From positions 124,001-188,000 of the forward strand of contig NZ_AYMJ01000013.1 in assembly GCF_000633255.1 (NCBI RefSeq): a stretch of DNA of 64,000 nucleotides, written 5' to 3'. The notes under the pieces are model-generated. The model was given only the letters and a program-made list of their open reading frames with translations. It had not been told where the DNA came from and did no database searches. This DNA comes from Pseudomonas sp. H1h. GTDB lineage: Bacteria; Pseudomonadota; Gammaproteobacteria; Pseudomonadales; Pseudomonadaceae. The translations under genes were made by a program, and so were the position numbers. Shown here piece after piece: positions 27,618-35,619 of the stretch; the first letter of the stretch is position 1; every line of letters begins with the position of its first letter.

Positions 27618-28334
27618 ATGCAAGCCATCAACAACCTCAACCTCACCTCGCTGCTCGACACCCTTGTCAGCCTCAGTGCGGCGTTCATCCTCGGTGGCCT
27701 GATCGGTTTCGAACGCCAGTATCGGCAACGTACGGCGGGCCTGCGCACCAATGTGCTGGTGGCCGTCGGCGCGGCCATTTTTGTCGACATGGCCAACCGC
27801 CTTGGCGGCGCTGAAGGCGCGGTGCGGGTCGTCGCCTACGTGGTCTCCGGCATCGGTTTTCTCGGTGCCGGGGTGATCATGCGCGAGGAGGGCAACGTGC
27901 GCGGCCTCAATACCGCCGCCACCCTGTGGACTTCAGCCGCCGTCGGCGCCTGCGCCGGTGCCGACCTGCTGGCCGAAGCGGTGCTCGGTACGCTGTTCAT
28001 TCTGGCCGCCAACACCTTGCTGCGGCCGATCGTCAATAACATCAACCGCCAGCCACTGGACGTGGTGTCGGCCGAAGTCACCAACATCGTTTACGTGATC
28101 GCCCGGCGTTCACAGCAGAAAGCCGTGTTCGCCTTGCTCGAAGCCGAGCTGGAGCGCAGCAACTACCCGGCCAGCGACGTCGATGTGCATGCTTTCGGCG
28201 CCGACGAAATCGAGATCGAAGCCACGCTGGCGACCACTTCGGTGGACGGCGACGAACTGGATGCGCTGGTGGCGCGGATTTCCACGTCGGCGCTGGTGGT
28301 GCAGGCGTTCTGGAGTCCGAGTACCACCGAGTAA
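27618..28334 (+). CDS. mgtC: MgtC/SapB family inner-membrane protein
   Basis: MgtC is a small membrane protein known to help survival in low Mg2+ and inside host cells. The 238-aa product starts at the ATG placed 6 bp after AAGGAG. The N-terminal half has the family core: LGGLIGFERQYRQRTAGLRTN and the helices VAVGAAIFVDMA and VVAYVVSGIGFLGAGVIM. The C-terminal half is a soluble domain of about 90 residues, as in full-length MgtC. It is probably co-transcribed with mgtA. Confidence 0.92.
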   Translation: MQAINNLNLTSLLDTLVSLSAAFILGGLIGFERQYRQRTAGLRTNVLVAVGAAIFVDMANRLGGAEGAVRVVAYVVSGIGFLGAGVIMREEGNVRGLNTAATLWTSAAVGACAGADLLAEAVLGTLFILAANTLLRPIVNNINRQPLDVVSAEVTNIVYVIARRSQQKAVFALLEAELERSNYPASDVDVHAFGADEIEIEATLATTSVDGDELDALVARISTSALVVQAFWSPSTTE

Positions 28335-28343
28335 GGCCTCGCT

Positions 28344-28379
28344 TGGGAAATTTCCTACAAGCACGCAGGATTAATCCGT
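28344..28379 (+). promoter_or_regulatory. Inverted-heptad box pair before the first REC-EAL gene
   Basis: TGGGAAATTTCCTA (28344-28357) is followed 22 bp on by a weaker copy, CAGGATTAATCCGT (28366-28379). It resembles the BvgA site, built of abutting inverted TTTCCTA-like heptads. The same element occurs before most units of the adhesion island. Confidence 0.6.
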
Positions 28380-28443
28380 CAGATACATTGCGCCTCGGCC
28401 GTCACTATGCCGATCCTCGGGTCTGCGCAGCGACGGATGGAAA

Positions 28444-29631
28444 ATGACCTCACCCCGCGTACTGGTACTGGAAAATCATGCTTTTGCCCGCAGCGTCCTG
28501 GTCAAGATGCTGCATCGTCTGGGTGTGCGCGAAGTGGTGCAGGCGAATAACGGTGAGCAGGCGATGGTGCAGATGCACCTTTGCGGCGGGGTCGACATTG
28601 TGGTCTGCGACCTGATCGATAAAGACCTCGATTGCCTGGCGTTCCTCGCCCATGCCCGGGAAACCGGCATGGTGCGCGCGGTGATTCTGTGCAGCGATTT
28701 GCGCCCGGCGCTGCATCGCACGTTGAGCCAGATGCGTTCGTTGTCCGGCCTGCAATTGCTCGGGGTCATGCCGGCGCCGCTGCAGTTGCGCCTCTTGCAC
28801 AAGCTGTTGCAGCGTTACCGGTTACCGCATCCGGCGTTGACATTGCTGGAGCCGCCCAGGGAACTGCCCGGCGAAGACGAAGTGCGGCGCGGCCTGGCCC
28901 TCGGCGAGTTTCGTGCCTGGTTCCAGCCGCAGCTCTTGCTCGCCAACGGTGCTGTCGCTGGCGCCGAAGTGCTGGTGCGCTGGGAACATCCTGGCAAAGG
29001 CGTATTGCTGCCGGGTGAGTTTCTCGCGGCGGTGCTGGCGTATGACCTGATCGATACGATGTTCAAGCAATTGCTGGAACAGGGCCTGTGCCTGCTGGGC
29101 ATCCTGCGGCGCCAGGGTACGAACCTGACGCTGTCGTTCAACCTGCACGCTTCGCAACTGGCCGGCACTGAACTGGTCGGGCACATCCAGCGTGCGCTGC
29201 AGCGCCATGGCTTCAGCGGTTCGGTCCTGCAATTCGAATTGAGCGAGAACGGTCTGCTCGAACTGCCGCCCGACACCCGGGAAAGCCTGTTGCGCCTGCG
29301 TCTGCTGGGGTGTGGTCTGGCCATCGATGATTTCGGTAGCGGATTTTCTTCACTGAAACTGCTCTGCCAATTGCCGTTCAATCAGCTCAAGTTTGACGGC
29401 GAACTGCTGCAGCACAGCTACGAGCCATCCTGGCAGGCGCTGGTCGCTACCACCCTGGCGCTGGCCCGTTCGCTGGACATGCAACTGGTGATCGAGGGCG
29501 TCAGCAGTCGTTCGATGCAGGAGGCGCTGCTCGCCCTGGGCTGTGAAATGGGGCAGGGATTTCACCTCGCGCGGCCGATGACCGGGCATGTCCTGCTGCA
29601 GTGGTTGTCGTCTGCCGACAGCACGCTGTGA
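28444..29631 (+). CDS. RocR-like response regulator: degenerate receiver plus EAL domain
   Basis: This is a predicted cytoplasmic c-di-GMP phosphodiesterase of 395 aa that modulates the neighbouring phosphorelay, by analogy with P. aeruginosa RocR. The receiver (1-120) keeps the phosphoacceptor Asp56. However, it has Glu10-Asn11 for the acidic pair and Ala where the conserved Lys normally precedes Pro (VMPAP), so its phosphorylation is doubtful. The EAL domain (about 150-390) reads EVL instead of EAL but keeps FNLH, ELSE, DDFGSG, LKFD, VIEG and QGF, so activity is plausible. A box pair lies upstream. Confidence 0.87.
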   Translation: MTSPRVLVLENHAFARSVLVKMLHRLGVREVVQANNGEQAMVQMHLCGGVDIVVCDLIDKDLDCLAFLAHARETGMVRAVILCSDLRPALHRTLSQMRSLSGLQLLGVMPAPLQLRLLHKLLQRYRLPHPALTLLEPPRELPGEDEVRRGLALGEFRAWFQPQLLLANGAVAGAEVLVRWEHPGKGVLLPGEFLAAVLAYDLIDTMFKQLLEQGLCLLGILRRQGTNLTLSFNLHASQLAGTELVGHIQRALQRHGFSGSVLQFELSENGLLELPPDTRESLLRLRLLGCGLAIDDFGSGFSSLKLLCQLPFNQLKFDGELLQHSYEPSWQALVATTLALARSLDMQLVIEGVSSRSMQEALLALGCEMGQGFHLARPMTGHVLLQWLSSADSTL

Positions 29632-29659
29632 GCCTTCGCGCAGACTTCGCGGAAAAGCT

Positions 29660-29694
29660 CTAGAAAGTTCCTACACTGTCCGGATGCTGGTGTA
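29660..29694 (+). promoter_or_regulatory. Inverted-heptad box before the first LuxR-type regulator
   Basis: CTAGAAAGTTCCTA (29660-29673) is followed 21 bp on by a weak relative, CGGATGCTGGTGTA (29681-29694). It lies about 120 bp before the regulator start, so it could support autoregulation. Confidence 0.5.
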
Positions 29695-29793
29695 TTTTTG
29701 AACCGCGCTCCGGACGGTCTCCATCCCGGTTTTTTCACTTCATGGACGATCGTATATTTCGGGGTCATTCCGGCGTGCCTTATAGGGGTTCAC

Positions 29794-30420
29794 ATGTTTA
29801 AAGCGTTGGTTGTAGACGATCATCCGTTTATCCGCTCGTCGGTGAAAATGCTGCTCAAGCAGGAAGGCTTCGACGTGGTGGCCGAGGCCGACAACGGTGC
29901 CGACGCGGTGCAATTGACCCGTGAGCACGCGCCGGACCTGATCATCCTCGACATTGCCATGCCCAAGCTCGACGGGCTGGAGGTGATCGGCCGCATCGGT
30001 GCGCTGGGCGTCAAGAGCAAGATTCTGGTGCTGACCTCGCAATCGGCGCTGTTCTACTCCATGCGCTGCATGAAGGCCGGTGCGGCGGGTTACCTGTCCA
30101 AGACCAATGACATCGATGAGTTGATCAAGGCGATCAAGGCGATCATGGATGGCTACACCTACTTTCCCAATCTTGCGACCAGTTCCGTGCGCCGCTCCGA
30201 CGTCGAAGCGACCGAACAGGAAATGATCCAGAGCCTGTCCGATCGCGAGCTGACCATTTTGCAACAGCTGTCCAACGGTCTGACCAACAAGGAAATCGGT
30301 GACGCCATGCTCCTGAGCAACAAGACCGTCAGTACCTACAAGACCCGCCTGATTGAAAAGCTCAATGTAAAGTCGGTGGTGTACCTGGCCGATTTTGCCA
30401 AGCGCAACAACCTGATCTGA
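29794..30420 (+). CDS. BvgA/RocA-like response regulator with LuxR-type HTH (left system)
   Basis: This is a DNA-binding response regulator of 208 aa. The receiver has DD at 8-9, phosphoacceptor Asp53 (LIILDIAMPK), Thr in VLTSQ and Lys in YLSKTN. The LuxR/NarL-type HTH at the C terminus reads [39 protein letters not shown]. The ATG at 29794 has ATAGGGG upstream. Its stop codon touches the kinase start codon, so the two are co-translated. It is about 60% identical by eye to the regulator at 45582, and both end KRN(N/H)LI. I infer that it binds the inverted-heptad boxes. Confidence 0.92.
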   Translation: MFKALVVDDHPFIRSSVKMLLKQEGFDVVAEADNGADAVQLTREHAPDLIILDIAMPKLDGLEVIGRIGALGVKSKILVLTSQSALFYSMRCMKAGAAGYLSKTNDIDELIKAIKAIMDGYTYFPNLATSSVRRSDVEATEQEMIQSLSDRELTILQQLSNGLTNKEIGDAMLLSNKTVSTYKTRLIEKLNVKSVVYLADFAKRNNLI

Positions 30421-33400
30421 ATGCGCCCGATCATTCGAACCTGGCTACTGGCGCTGGCGCTGACCGGTACGTTCAATATGGCGTTGGCGGCCCCGGCCGA
30501 AACCCTGCGCGTACTCGGCCGTTCGACGGTGGACAATTACAGTGTCAGCCTCGACGGGCAGGACTGGAGCTGGTTGCGCAGCAAAGGCGTTTTGCATCTG
30601 GGCGCTTCGGCGCCGGATTACTCGCCGTTTGCAATCACCAGCAATGGCACTGACTACGAAGGGCTGACGGCTGATTACGTGCAATTGCTCGCCGAGTTGC
30701 TCAACGTGCGTGTCGAGGTGCGACGCTATGCCTCGCGCGCCGAAGTGCTGCAAGCGCTGAAGAACGGTGAAGTGGACCTGGTCGGCACCGCCAATGGTTT
30801 CGAGGCGGCCGACCCGGAACTGGCGCTGTCCCGCGCTTATGCCGATGACCTGCCAACCCTGGTAACCCGGGTCGGCGACAGCTCCGATCTGCCCCCGGAC
30901 CTGGCCGGCAAACACGTGGCAATGCTCTATCACTACTTGCCGCCGGAGACGGTCAAGGCCTTCTATCCCAAGGCCGATGTGCAGCTCTATCCGTCGACCC
31001 TCAGCGCCATCGGCGCCGTGGCGTTCGGCAATGTCGATGTCTATCTGGGCGATGCGATCAGTGCCAATTACCTGATCAGCAAGAACTACCTGAACAACGT
31101 GCAACTGGCCGACTTCTCGCAGATGGAGGTGCAGAACTTTGCCTTCGCCCTGCCGCGTGACAATGAGCAGCTGTTGCGCATCGTCAACGCGGCATTGGCG
31201 AGTATTCCGGTGGGCGAGCGGATGACCATTCTGCGGCGCTGGAGTGCCGGCGGTTCGAGCATGCCCGGTCAGCAGACACTGCATTTCAGCACCAGCGAGC
31301 AACGCTGGATGGCGCAGCATCCACGCCTGCGGGTGGCGATTGATGACAGTTTCCTGCCGCTGTCGTTTTACGGTCAGGACGGCGAGTTCCGTGGTATCAG
31401 CGCCGACGTGCTGGCGAAGGTCGCGCTGCGAACCGGGCTGAAATTCGACGTGCAACGTGCGCAGTCGGTGTCGGAGCTGGTCGAGCAGATTCGCGATAAT
31501 CGTGCCGACCTGTTGATCACCCTGACCCCCAGCGCCGAGCGCGAAGGCACCCTGCGCTTCACCCGTCCGTACCTGAGCATGCCGTTCGTTCTGGTCAGCC
31601 GGATTGGCGCCGACAGCCCGGGCACGCTGGATGACATGGCGGGCAAGCGTCTGGCGCTGATCCGCGGCAATCCGCTGCGTGAAATGCTGGTGGCGGATTA
31701 CCCGCGCGTGACGCTGGTCGATGCCGAAAACGCTCAGCAGGCGATGACGCTGGTGGCCAACGGTCAGGCCGATGCGGCGGTCAATTCGCTGATCACCGCG
31801 CGTTACATGATCTCGCGCCAGTACCGCGAGCGTCTGCGCATCACCAGCACCGTCGGTACCCAGTCGGCACAGGTGTCGTTTGCCACCGCACGCGGCTCGC
31901 TGGAGCTGTATTCGATCCTGGAAAAAGCCCTGCTGAGCATCCCGCCCGAAGAGCTGGATGAGGTGACCAATCGCTGGCGCAGCGAAGTGGTGGTCGATGA
32001 CAGTTACTGGCTGCGCAACCGCACGGCGATCATTCAGGGCTTTGCCCTGGCGGCGGTGCTGTTGCTGGTGGCGCTGGGCTGGATCGCCTATCTGCGGTTG
32101 CTGATGCGCAAACGCCGGCAGGCGGAAATCGCCCTTAACGATCAACTGGAATTCATGCGCGTATTGATCGACGGTACGCCGCACCCGATCTATGTGCGCG
32201 ACCGCGACGGCAAGCTGCTGGTGTGCAACGAAGGTTATTTGCAGGTGTTCGACGTCCAGCGCGATGCGGTGATCGGCAAGACCGTGCTCGAAGGCGTGCT
32301 GAGTAATCGCGATGAGGCTCAAGCCTATCACCGCGACTACCTGCAAGTGATGAGCGAAGGCTTGCCGCGGGTACAGGATCGCAGCCTGAGCATGGGCGAC
32401 AAGGTGCTGACCATCTATCACTGGATGCTGCCGTATCGCGGCAGCGACGGCGAGGTCAGCGGTATGATTGGCGGCTGGATCGACGTCAGTGAACGTCAGC
32501 ATCTGCTGCAGGAACTGCGCGAAGCCAAAGAGGGCGCCGACGACGCCAACCGAGCGAAAACCACGTTCCTGGCAACCATGAGCCATGAGATCCGCACGCC
32601 GATGAACGCGGTGATCGGCATGCTCGAACTGGCGATGAAAAAAGCCGATCAGGGCATCATGGATCGCTTCGCCATCGAAGTGGCGTCGGGGGCTGCCCGG
32701 GGGTTGCTGGACCTGATCGGCGACATCCTCGACATCGCGCGTATCGAGTCGGGGCGCCTGTCGCTGACTCCGGAACGTGCCAATCTGCGCGAACTGGTGG
32801 AGTCGGTGGTGCGCATCTTCGAAGGGCTGGCGCGGCAGAAGCATTTGCGTCTGGTGCTGGAACTGGATGCAGCGGCCAATCGCGATGTGCTGATCGATCC
32901 GCTGCGCTTCAAGCAGGTGCTGTCGAACCTGCTGAGCAATGCAATCAAGTTCACCGAACAGGGCCGGGTGCGGATCAGCGTCAAGGTCGAGCCGGGCCGT
33001 GACGATGAGCGTCTGAACCTCGCGCTGCAGGTCGAAGACAGCGGCAGCGGCATCAGCGCCGAAGACCAGCAGCGCTTGTTCAGCCCGTTCACCCAGGCCA
33101 GCAACAACACGCAGTCGGCGCGCAGCGGTTCCGGGCTGGGCCTGGTGATCAGCCGTACGTTGTGCGAAATGATGGGCGGCCAGTTAAGCCTGCACAGTGA
33201 GCTGGGGCAGGGCACGCGAATCGACGTGCAACTGGCCTTGCCGACCCTGCAACCGCTGAAGGAAGTGCCTCGTGAAAACGCTGAGCCGGCAGCTCCCGGG
33301 CATGCGTTGAATATTCTGGTGATCGACGATTACCCGGCCAATCGCCTGTTGCTGGCGCAGCAATTGAGTTATCTCGGGCACCGGGTCAAGGATGCCGAGG

Positions 33401-34050
33401 ACGGTGCCCATGGTTTGCGCGCCTGGCGTGGCGAGACCTTTGATGTGGTGATCACCGACTGCAACATGCCGATCATGAACGGCTATGAACTGGCCCGGGC
33501 CATCCGCGAAGAAGAGACGACGCGTCAGTTATCGCCCTGCCTGATTCTCGGCTTCACCGCCAATGCCCAGCCCGAAGAGGTCAGCCGCTGTCGTGTGGCC
33601 GGGATGGACGACTGCCTGTTCAAGCCGATCAGCCTCAAGGATCTGAATGCGCAACTGGCCCAAGTGAAACCGCAACCGGTGCAGCAGGCCACTAAGTCTG
33701 CGGATACGCCGTTGACCGATGAGATTGATCTGACCAGCCTCGAACAGTTGACCCGAGGCGACCGCGCATCGATCAAAAGCCTGCTCGGTGATCTGGCCAA
33801 CAGCAATGACGAAGACATGGCCCGACTGATGCGTTTGTTCACCCGCAACGATTTGCCGGGCATGGCCGACCTCGCGCACCGGGTCAAGGGCGGGGCGCGG
33901 ATCATCCAGGCGCGTGCGCTGATCAATGCCTGCGAGCACCTCGAGACAGCCTGCAACGGGCTGGATCCGGCGCAACTGACCGAGGCCGTCGATGGCTTGC
34001 AGCAAGCCATGGAACGGCTGGCCGATCAGTTGGAACCGTTACTCGTTTAA
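30421..34050 (+). CDS. BvgS/RocS-like unorthodox hybrid sensor kinase with PAS (left system)
   Basis: This inner-membrane phosphorelay kinase has 1209 aa. It has a signal peptide (MALAAP), two tandem periplasmic venus-flytrap (SBP_bac_3) domains (about 50-280 and 290-510), and a membrane helix near 540-562. A PAS domain follows (about 575-680), then HisKA with His722 ([10 protein letters not shown]), HATPase with [11 protein letters not shown], a receiver with Asp1013 (ITDCNMP), and an HPt domain with His1153 (LAHRVKGGA). This is the full BvgS architecture. The ATG follows the regulator stop without a gap. The flytrap domains imply sensing of a small periplasmic ligand, identity unknown. Confidence 0.94.
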   Translation: MRPIIRTWLLALALTGTFNMALAAPAETLRVLGRSTVDNYSVSLDGQDWSWLRSKGVLHLGASAPDYSPFAITSNGTDYEGLTADYVQLLAELLNVRVEVRRYASRAEVLQALKNGEVDLVGTANGFEAADPELALSRAYADDLPTLVTRVGDSSDLPPDLAGKHVAMLYHYLPPETVKAFYPKADVQLYPSTLSAIGAVAFGNVDVYLGDAISANYLISKNYLNNVQLADFSQMEVQNFAFALPRDNEQLLRIVNAALASIPVGERMTILRRWSAGGSSMPGQQTLHFSTSEQRWMAQHPRLRVAIDDSFLPLSFYGQDGEFRGISADVLAKVALRTGLKFDVQRAQSVSELVEQIRDNRADLLITLTPSAEREGTLRFTRPYLSMPFVLVSRIGADSPGTLDDMAGKRLALIRGNPLREMLVADYPRVTLVDAENAQQAMTLVANGQADAAVNSLITARYMISRQYRERLRITSTVGTQSAQVSFATARGSLELYSILEKALLSIPPEELDEVTNRWRSEVVVDDSYWLRNRTAIIQGFALAAVLLLVALGWIAYLRLLMRKRRQAEIALNDQLEFMRVLIDGTPHPIYVRDRDGKLLVCNEGYLQVFDVQRDAVIGKTVLEGVLSNRDEAQAYHRDYLQVMSEGLPRVQDRSLSMGDKVLTIYHWMLPYRGSDGEVSGMIGGWIDVSERQHLLQELREAKEGADDANRAKTTFLATMSHEIRTPMNAVIGMLELAMKKADQGIMDRFAIEVASGAARGLLDLIGDILDIARIESGRLSLTPERANLRELVESVVRIFEGLARQKHLRLVLELDAAANRDVLIDPLRFKQVLSNLLSNAIKFTEQGRVRISVKVEPGRDDERLNLALQVEDSGSGISAEDQQRLFSPFTQASNNTQSARSGSGLGLVISRTLCEMMGGQLSLHSELGQGTRIDVQLALPTLQPLKEVPRENAEPAAPGHALNILVIDDYPANRLLLAQQLSYLGHRVKDAEDGAHGLRAWRGETFDVVITDCNMPIMNGYELARAIREEETTRQLSPCLILGFTANAQPEEVSRCRVAGMDDCLFKPISLKDLNAQLAQVKPQPVQQATKSADTPLTDEIDLTSLEQLTRGDRASIKSLLGDLANSNDEDMARLMRLFTRNDLPGMADLAHRVKGGARIIQARALINACEHLETACNGLDPAQLTEAVDGLQQAMERLADQLEPLLV

Positions 34051-34058
34051 GTTGTTGC

Positions 34059-34094
34059 TGGGAAATGTCCTACATGCCGCAGGGAATGCGCCTA
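34059..34094 (+). promoter_or_regulatory. Inverted-heptad box pair before the fimbrial operon
   Basis: TGGGAAATGTCCTA (34059-34072) and AGGGAATGCGCCTA (34081-34094) lie 22 bp apart, two helical turns, 9 bp after the kinase stop and 135 bp before the fimbrial subunit gene. Confidence 0.65.
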
Positions 34095-34228
34095 CGGGAC
34101 TGACCTCTCCAAAAGACCAAGATAACTCCGTCGCCCAGGCAGATGGCTTGTAACTCTCGACGCATTTCGCGTCGGACAACCATCCAGACTTTCGCGACAG
34201 ATTCGTCTCTTACTTTTGGAGTTGTCCC

Positions 34229-34774
34229 ATGAATCGCAAAGCTCTCGCCATCGCCGTACTGGTTGCCGCCACTGGCGCTCAATTCGCCAACGCCGCCGAC
34301 GGCACCATCAACTTCAACGGTGAACTGCGCAACCAGACCTGCACCATCGCCGTTGACGGCGTGGTTTCGCCAGCCATCGCCACCGTGACCCTGCCGACCA
34401 TCTCCACCGGTCTGCTGACCGCTCCAGGGCAGGTTGAAGGCCAGACCGGTTTCAACATCCAGTTGAGCAACTGCGTCGGCACCGCGACCACCGCCGCTGC
34501 GTTTTTCAACTCGGGCGCCACCGTTGACCCGATCAGCGGCAACCTGAAGAACATGACCGGAACCGCCAACAACGTGCAACTGCAACTGGTCGACCAACAG
34601 GGCGGCGCTGTGATTCAGGCCGGTAACACCAACCAGATCACCAACACCACCCGCAACACCATCGACGGTACTGGCGCGGCCAACATGCCGTACGCCGTGC
34701 AGTACTTCGCCACCGGCGCGACCACACCGGGCACGGTGATCAGTTCCGTGACCTACAACGTCGACTACCAGTAA
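34229..34774 (+). CDS. Major fimbrial subunit (type 1/Cup family pilin)
   Basis: This is a secreted pilin of 181 aa assembled by the chaperone-usher pathway. It has a signal peptide ending FANAADG, the conserved first beta strand GTINFNGELRNQTC, a disulphide pair (Cys in RNQTC and LSNCV), and the C-terminal beta-zipper motif with the penultimate aromatic (VTYNVDYQ). SD GGAG precedes the ATG. It is followed by chaperone, usher and tip adhesin genes in the same direction, like the cup operons of P. aeruginosa. Confidence 0.93.
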   Translation: MNRKALAIAVLVAATGAQFANAADGTINFNGELRNQTCTIAVDGVVSPAIATVTLPTISTGLLTAPGQVEGQTGFNIQLSNCVGTATTAAAFFNSGATVDPISGNLKNMTGTANNVQLQLVDQQGGAVIQAGNTNQITNTTRNTIDGTGAANMPYAVQYFATGATTPGTVISSVTYNVDYQ

Positions 34775-34844
34775 GCCGAAGTCACACTGACGCGTCCGGC
34801 CAGGGGGGGCAATGGCGCGTCAGCGTGCGGGCAATGAGGTGCGC

Positions 34845-35585
34845 ATGCGTTACGCAAGTGTTATTCGAATCGGCGCAATACTGACGCTGTCCATGCTCAT
34901 GTATGCGCAAGCCAAGGCCGGTGTGGTGATCACCGGGACACGTGTGGTGTATCCCGCGAGTCAGAAAGAAGTCACTGTCAAATTGAACAACAACGGCGCA
35001 CGTCCGGTACTGGTGCAGTCGTGGGTCGACAGCGGTGATCTGCAATCGAGCCCGACCAGTTCCAAGGCGCCGTTCGTGCTGTCGCCGCCGGTGTCGCGTA
35101 TCGACCCGAACAAAGGCCAGAGCCTGCGCCTGATGTTCACCGGTGCGGCGCTGCCGGCCAGCAAAGAGTCGGTGTTCTGGCTCAACGTACTGGAGATCCC
35201 GCCGAAGGCCGAAGGCCCGACGGACCTCAACGTGTTGCAGATGGCGTTCCGCTCGCGGATCAAGATTTTCTATCGTCCCGACGGACTGCCCGGCAACCCC
35301 AATGAAACACCGCAGCAGATGCAGTGGAAAGTCGTCGCGGTGGACAAGGGCTATGCGTTGCAAGCCTTCAACCCGAGCGCCTTTCACATGTCTCAGGTCG
35401 AGCTCGCACTGACGGTCGGCACCCAGCGCTACGACAGTGAAAACGGCATGGTCGAGCCGGGTGAAACCAAGCTGTTTGCCGTGCCCGGGCTCAAGTCGAT
35501 GCCCGCAGGTGCTGCCCAGGTCGAGTTCAACGCGATCAACGACTACGGCGCGCTGGTGCCGATCAAACAACCGCTCAAGCCCTGA
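34845..35585 (+). CDS. Periplasmic fimbrial chaperone (PapD-like)
   Basis: This is an immunoglobulin-fold periplasmic chaperone of 246 aa for fimbrial subunits. It has a signal peptide ending AKAGVV, the edge strand GTRVVYPASQKEVTVKLNN, the family segment FWLNVLEIPPKA, and LQMAFRSRIKIFYRP. The ATG at 34845 has GAGG 5 bp upstream; an in-frame ATG at 34812 after a G7 run would add eleven residues. It begins 70 bp after the pilin gene. Confidence 0.93.
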   Translation: MRYASVIRIGAILTLSMLMYAQAKAGVVITGTRVVYPASQKEVTVKLNNNGARPVLVQSWVDSGDLQSSPTSSKAPFVLSPPVSRIDPNKGQSLRLMFTGAALPASKESVFWLNVLEIPPKAEGPTDLNVLQMAFRSRIKIFYRPDGLPGNPNETPQQMQWKVVAVDKGYALQAFNPSAFHMSQVELALTVGTQRYDSENGMVEPGETKLFAVPGLKSMPAGAAQVEFNAINDYGALVPIKQPLKP

Positions 35586-35619
35586 CCTCTCCGCGAACGT
35601 TTTAGTGCACGAGTAACCT

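Noticed and set aside
24929..27796. Very long open frames on the strand opposite real genes (for example opposite mgtA, fpvA at 7129-9756, pvdR-pvdT at 19281-22040, the left kinase at 30445-32844, tpsA at 60989-63133)
   Set aside because: They arise from GC-rich codon use, have low-complexity His/Arg/Gln/Val composition, no family motifs and no ribosome sites, and lie fully opposite genes with clear domains.
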